Below are positions 5,009 through 8,855 of a stretch of DNA of 8,855 bases, one piece after another. The stretch lies in contig PMLO01000188.1 in the NCBI GenBank assembly GCA_003158895.1, forward strand, positions 2,875-11,729. The letters are read 5' to 3'. The stretch's first letter is position 1, and each line of letters begins with the position of its first letter. The stretch is from Propionibacteriaceae bacterium (GTDB taxonomy: Bacteria; Actinomycetota; Actinomycetes; Propionibacteriales; Propionibacteriaceae). Below the pieces are notes generated by a model. The model saw only the letters and a list, made by a program, of their open reading frames with translations, ran no database searches and was not told the DNA's origin. The position numbers and the translations under genes are program-made.

Positions 5009-7039
5009 ATGACTGCCGAGATCACGACCGACATCGAGCCCGGCACGGTCGGCACGGTGTCTGCGACGCCCGAGACCGACGCCCTGGCCGTCTCCACGCT
5101 GCGGTTCCTCGCCGCCGACATGGTCGAGGAGGCGCAGTCCGGGCACCCGGGCCTGCCGATGGGTGCCGCGCCGATGGCCTGGGTGCTGTTCTCCCGGCAC
5201 CTGCGCCACGACCCGACCGACTCCCACTGGCCGGACCGCGACCGGTTCGTGCTGAGCGCCGGGCACGGCTCGCCGCTGCTGTACGGGCTGCTGCACATGT
5301 TCGGCTACGACCTGCCGGTCGATGAGCTGCGCCGGTTCCGCCAGATCGGCTCGCGGACGCCAGGTCACCCCGAGTTCGGCCACACGGACGGGGTCGAGAC
5401 CACCACCGGACCGCTGGGCCAGGGCCTGGCGATGGCGGTCGGCATGGCGCTCGCGGAGCGCATGCAGGCTGCGCGCTTCCCCGAGATCACCGATCACCGC
5501 ACCTACGCGCTGGCCGGCGACGGCTGCCTCATGGAGGGGATCAGCCAGGAGGCGATCTCCCTCGCGGGACACCTCGGCCTCGGACGGCTGACCGTCCTGT
5601 GGGACGACAACCGGATCACCATCGACGGCCCGACGGCGCAGTCGACCTCCGACGACAACCAGGCCCGCTTCGCCGCCTCCGGCTGGCACGTACAGAGCGT
5701 CGCGGACGGTACGGACCTGGACGCGATCGATGCTGCGCTCACGGCGGCCAAGGCCGACCCCCGCCCCAGTCTCATCGCGGTGCGGACCGTCATCGGCCAG
5801 GGCGCACCCGGGATCGAGGGCACCTCAGCGGCACACGGGGCACCGCTCGGCGCGACGGTGCTGGCGGCTGCCAAGTCGGCCGTCGACTGGACGTACCCCC
5901 CGTTCACCGTGCCCACCGCGGTCGCCGACCGTTGCGCGCAGCTGGCGGACGCGGGTCGCGCGGCGCATCAGGCATGGTCGGAGCGACTCGCGGGGTTCAC
6001 GCAGGACGACCCGGCACGCGCCGGGGTGTGGCGGCGGACTTGGGCCCGTGAGGTCCACCCGGACCTCGATGCGGTGATCTCGGGCGTCGCGACAGGGAAG
6101 GCCCGCGCGACCCGCCAGACCTCCCAGTCCGTCCTGAGCGCTGCTGCGGCCGCACTGCCCGAGCTTGTGGGCGGCTCGGCGGACCTGGCGACCTCCACCG
6201 GTACGGTCACCGGCCAGCAGGCCGTGACCCGTGACGACTTCTCCGGCGCGGTGCTGAACTTCGGCATCCGGGAGTTCGGCATGGCTGCGGTGCTCAACGG
6301 GCTGAGCCTGCACGGCGGGTTCCGCCCGTACGGCAGCACGTTCCTGGTCTTCAGCGACTACCTGCGGCCCGCGCTGCGGTTGTCGGCGATGATGGGCCAG
6401 CCGGTGATCTATCTGCTGACGCACGACTCGGTCGCGGTGGGCGAGGACGGTCCGACGCACCAGCCCGTCGAGCACATCGAGTCGCTGCGCCTGATCCCGG
6501 GACTGACCGTGCTCCGCCCGGCGGACGACGTGGAAACCGCCGCGGCCTGGCGCCAGGCGCTGGCCACGACGGACGGTCCCACCGTCCTTGTGCTGAGCCG
6601 TCAGTCGGTGCCGTCGTTGCCGGCGGGAACCGCCCGGCCCGACTTCCTGACGGTGGACGGCGGACGGGTCGTACGCGACGTCGCCGACCCGGACGTCGAC
6701 CTGCTGGCCACCGGTTCGGAGGTCGGTCTGGCGCTCGGGGCCGCCGAGCTGCTGGAGGCCGACGGAGTACGCGCCCGGGTCGTCTCGGTTCCATGGCGCG
6801 AGCGTCACGCTGCGACGACCTCGGCCGCCGACCGGGCACCGGTCACGGTCTCTGTCGAGGCCGGCGTCACGTCGGGCTGGGCCGGTCTGGCCACGGTTCG
6901 GATCGGCGTCGACCGGTTCGGCGCCTCCGGCAAGGCGTCGGACGTCCTGGCCCAGCTGGGCCTCACCCCCGCCGCAGTGGCCGCTCGGGTCGCCGCGGCG
7001 ATCCATGCCGAGACAACAACCGACCAGACGAGGCGATGA
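5009..7039 (+). CDS. tkt: Transketolase
   Basis: This thiamine-diphosphate enzyme moves two-carbon units between sugar phosphates in the regeneration half of the Calvin cycle (and in the pentose phosphate pathway); in this context it would be named cbbT. The 676-residue protein has the expected length and three-domain order. Visible motifs are QSGHPGLPMG (43-52, with H46), SAGHGS (83-88, with H86), the ThDP/metal motif GDGCLMEG (170-177) ending in DDN (199-201), and the second-domain motif NFGIREFGM with catalytic E422. The N-terminus carries about 22 residues of poorly conserved acidic lead before the first family helix. The C-terminal domain is recognisable (LLATGSEVGLAL, VSVEAG, GVDRFGAS), but the stretch between RVVSVP and VSVEAG is several residues shorter than usual and lacks the common W-E-L-F segment. 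GGAGGGG at 4993-4999, inside rpe, serves the ATG at 5009. Its stop overlaps the next gene. Confidence 0.95.
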   Translation: MTAEITTDIEPGTVGTVSATPETDALAVSTLRFLAADMVEEAQSGHPGLPMGAAPMAWVLFSRHLRHDPTDSHWPDRDRFVLSAGHGSPLLYGLLHMFGYDLPVDELRRFRQIGSRTPGHPEFGHTDGVETTTGPLGQGLAMAVGMALAERMQAARFPEITDHRTYALAGDGCLMEGISQEAISLAGHLGLGRLTVLWDDNRITIDGPTAQSTSDDNQARFAASGWHVQSVADGTDLDAIDAALTAAKADPRPSLIAVRTVIGQGAPGIEGTSAAHGAPLGATVLAAAKSAVDWTYPPFTVPTAVADRCAQLADAGRAAHQAWSERLAGFTQDDPARAGVWRRTWAREVHPDLDAVISGVATGKARATRQTSQSVLSAAAAALPELVGGSADLATSTGTVTGQQAVTRDDFSGAVLNFGIREFGMAAVLNGLSLHGGFRPYGSTFLVFSDYLRPALRLSAMMGQPVIYLLTHDSVAVGEDGPTHQPVEHIESLRLIPGLTVLRPADDVETAAAWRQALATTDGPTVLVLSRQSVPSLPAGTARPDFLTVDGGRVVRDVADPDVDLLATGSEVGLALGAAELLEADGVRARVVSVPWRERHAATTSAADRAPVTVSVEAGVTSGWAGLATVRIGVDRFGASGKASDVLAQLGLTPAAVAARVAAAIHAETTTDQTRR

Positions 7040-8115
7040 TGCTCACCAACCGCACGACACTCACCCAGTTCCTCATCGAGGAACGCCGCCGGTTCGCCGA
7101 CTCGAACGGCGACCTTAACGGGCTCATCCAGGACGTGGCGCTGGCCTGCAAGGCGATCTCTCGCCTCGTGGCCCAGGGCCAGCTGGCCGGGGTGCTCGGA
7201 GCCGTTGGCGCGACGAACGTGCAGGGCGAGCAGCAGCAGTTGCTGGACGTGCGCGCCAACGACACGTTCCTGCGGGCCATCGAGTGGGGCGGGCACGTCG
7301 CCGGGATGGTCTCCGAGGAGCTCGAGGAGCCGTACCTGTTACCTGGCGTCTACCCGCGCGGCAAGTACCTGCTGTCGTTCGACCCTTTGGACGGCTCGTC
7401 GAACATCGACGTCAACCTGTCGGTGGGCAGCGTGTTCTCGATCCTTCGCTCACCCAACCCCGGCGTCGACGCCGTCGTCGAGGACTATCTCCAGCCCGGT
7501 GCGCAGCAGGTGGCGGCCGGCTACGCGATCTACGGACCGTCGACGATGCTCGTGCTGTCGGTGGGTCGGGGGGTGCACGGCTTCACCCTCGAGCCGTCGC
7601 TCGGGGAGTTCATCCTCACCCACCCGGACATGCGGGTGCCGACGTCGGGCTCGGAGTTCGCGATCAACTCCTCGAACTACCGGTTCTGGGAGCCGGCGGT
7701 GCGCCGCTACGTCGACGAGTGCCTCGCCGGGGCGTCGGGCCCGCGCGAACGGGACTTCAACATGCGCTGGGTCGCCTCGTTGGTCGCTGAGGCGCACCGC
7801 ATCCTCAACCGTGGCGGGGTCTTCCTCTACCCGCGGGACTCGAAGAAGGCGGGCGCCGCCGGTCGGCTGCGACTGCTGTACGAGGCCAACCCGATCGGAT
7901 TCCTCATCGAGCAGGCCGGCGGCCGCGCCAGCACCGGTCGTACGCCGCTGCTCGAGGTCCAGCCCACGGGCATCCACCAGCGGGTGGGCTTCGTGTTCGG
8001 GGCTGCCGACGAGGTGGCCCGGATCGAGGCGTACCACGCCGAGTCCTACGACGACGACCCTGACCCGAACATCCCGCTCTACGCCCAGCGCGGTCTCTTC
8101 CGCGCCACCCGCTAA
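7039..8115 (+). CDS. cbbF: Class I fructose-1,6-bisphosphatase
   Basis: The enzyme removes the C1 phosphate of fructose-1,6-bisphosphate to give fructose-6-phosphate for transketolase; many bacterial homologues also act on sedoheptulose-1,7-bisphosphate, which would complete the cycle here. The 358-residue protein belongs to the class I (FBP/Fbp) family. It shows the metal-binding SEE (92-94), FDPLDGSSNIDVN (114-126), NSSNYRFWEP, and a C-terminal substrate region with LLYEANPIGFLIEQAGG. The family is the inositol-phosphatase fold, not GlpX (class II), the usual actinobacterial enzyme. The start is ATG 7039, sharing its A with the transketolase TGA; ATG 7036 is equally in frame (one residue longer, ATGA overlap). 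GAGG at 7030-7033 sits five bases from 7039 but only two from 7036, which favours 7039. Translational coupling to transketolase is likely. Confidence 0.95.
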   Translation: MLTNRTTLTQFLIEERRRFADSNGDLNGLIQDVALACKAISRLVAQGQLAGVLGAVGATNVQGEQQQLLDVRANDTFLRAIEWGGHVAGMVSEELEEPYLLPGVYPRGKYLLSFDPLDGSSNIDVNLSVGSVFSILRSPNPGVDAVVEDYLQPGAQQVAAGYAIYGPSTMLVLSVGRGVHGFTLEPSLGEFILTHPDMRVPTSGSEFAINSSNYRFWEPAVRRYVDECLAGASGPRERDFNMRWVASLVAEAHRILNRGGVFLYPRDSKKAGAAGRLRLLYEANPIGFLIEQAGGRASTGRTPLLEVQPTGIHQRVGFVFGAADEVARIEAYHAESYDDDPDPNIPLYAQRGLFRATR

Positions 8116-8142
8116 CCGACCCGCGCAACCCGAGGAGCTCCC

Positions 8143-8855
8143 ATGTCATCCAAACATCCCGTCGTGGCCATCACCGGGTCGTCCGGAGCCGGAACCACGT
8201 CCGTGCGCCGAACCTTCGAGCAGATCTTCCGACGCGAGGGGTTGAACGCCGCCTACATCGAGGGCGACAGCTTCCACCGGTGGGACCGCGTGGAGATGAA
8301 GGAAGCGCTGGCGCACGCCCTCGAGGCCGGCGACCACACGTTCAGCCACTTCGGGCCCCAGGCGAACCTGTTCGCCGAGCTCGAGGCGCTGTTCAGGGAC
8401 TACGGCGACACCGGCAGCGGTCAGGTGCGGCACTACCTGCACGACGTCGAGGAGGCAGCGCCGTACCAGCAGGAACCCGGCACGTTCACTGCCTGGGAGG
8501 ACCTCCCGATCGGTACAGACCTGCTGTTCTACGAAGGCCTGCACGGCGCCGTCGTCACGGACGACATCGACATCGCGCGCCATGTGGATCTCGCGATCGG
8601 CGTGGTCCCGGTGATCAACCTGGAATGGATCCAGAAGCTCAACCGGGACCGTGTCCAGCGCGGATACACCACGGAGGCGGTGACCGAGACGATCCTGCGG
8701 CGGATGCCGGACTACGTGAACTACGTGACCCCGCAGTTCTCCCGCACGCACGTGAACTTCCAGCGGGTGCCCGTGGTCGACACCTCCAACCCGTTCATCG
8801 CCCGGACCATCCCCACGCTCGACGAGTCGATGCTGGTCATCCGCTTCGAGAACCC
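8143..8855 (+). CDS. cbbP: Phosphoribulokinase, bacterial (octameric) type; 3' end beyond the window
   Basis: Phosphoribulokinase makes RuBP from ribulose-5-phosphate and ATP, the step specific to the Calvin cycle. The first 237 codons are present; family members of this type are about 290 residues, so roughly 50 are missing past the window edge. No stop or frameshift is seen. Residues visible at Rhodobacter sphaeroides numbering include the P-loop GSSGAGT (12-18), catalytic D42 (EGDSFHR), H45, R49 and the Walker B-like E131 (FYEGLHGA). The stretches VVPVINLEWIQK, RGYTTEAVT and VPVVDTSNPFIARTIPT are hallmarks of the proteobacterial class rather than of the plant or cyanobacterial redox-regulated class. 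It lies 27 bp after cbbF, with GAGGAG at 8132-8137 five bases before the ATG, and no promoter or terminator between, so it belongs to the rpe-tkt-cbbF operon. Confidence 0.97.
   Translation, partial: MSSKHPVVAITGSSGAGTTSVRRTFEQIFRREGLNAAYIEGDSFHRWDRVEMKEALAHALEAGDHTFSHFGPQANLFAELEALFRDYGDTGSGQVRHYLHDVEEAAPYQQEPGTFTAWEDLPIGTDLLFYEGLHGAVVTDDIDIARHVDLAIGVVPVINLEWIQKLNRDRVQRGYTTEAVTETILRRMPDYVNYVTPQFSRTHVNFQRVPVVDTSNPFIARTIPTLDESMLVIRFEN

Noticed and set aside
5825..7006. Long minus-strand open frames opposite the transketolase gene
   Set aside because: They show Arg/Gly-rich shadow composition, no motifs and no ribosome sites; transketolase is unambiguous on the plus strand.
1..8855. Mobile elements, CRISPR arrays, tRNA or rRNA genes
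   Set aside because: None was seen. Genes are tightly packed with only two sizeable gaps (108 and 145 bp), both accounted for as promoter regions.

Overview
The window is a Calvin-Benson-Bassham (CBB) carbon-fixation cluster from a high-GC bacterium. The very high G/C at third codon positions, many GTC/GTG/GCC/CTC codons, an apparently leaderless TANNNT-type promoter and the style of the two-component system all suggest an Actinobacterium. This assignment is inferred, and nothing here identifies a genus.

Layout. Two gene blocks diverge from a 145-bp intergenic region (4149-4293). The left block, on the minus strand, begins with a NarL/LuxR-type response regulator and a soluble GAF-domain histidine kinase that overlap by ATGA. 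After a 108-bp gap with its own promoter region comes a CbbY-type xylulose-1,5-bisphosphate phosphatase, which overlaps by 37 bp the gene for a form II RuBisCO large subunit (CbbM, 459 aa). The right block, on the plus strand, is a tightly packed run: ribulose-phosphate 3-epimerase, transketolase, class I fructose-1,6-bisphosphatase and a bacterial-type phosphoribulokinase. The phosphoribulokinase is cut off by the window end.

How the genes work together. Fructose-bisphosphatase, transketolase and epimerase regenerate ribulose-5-phosphate. Phosphoribulokinase converts it to RuBP, and CbbM carboxylates the RuBP. CbbY removes a misfire product that inhibits RuBisCO. No LysR-type CbbR, RuBisCO activase (CbbX, CbbQ/CbbO) or form I subunit is seen. 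The only regulators present are the two-component pair.

Main observation. The two promoter regions (2155-2262 upstream of cbbY-cbbM, and 4149-4293 between the divergent blocks) carry the same inverted repeat, TCACCCC-N14-GGGGTGA, with identical spacing. On the gene-proximal side both share the 10-mer TGGGGGTGAG. This looks like an operator that would coordinate both CBB operons, and the embedded response regulator is the obvious candidate to bind it. Enzyme types more familiar from Proteobacteria (form II RuBisCO, class I FBPase, octameric-type PRK) under an actinobacterial-looking two-component system suggest an acquired pathway placed under local control.
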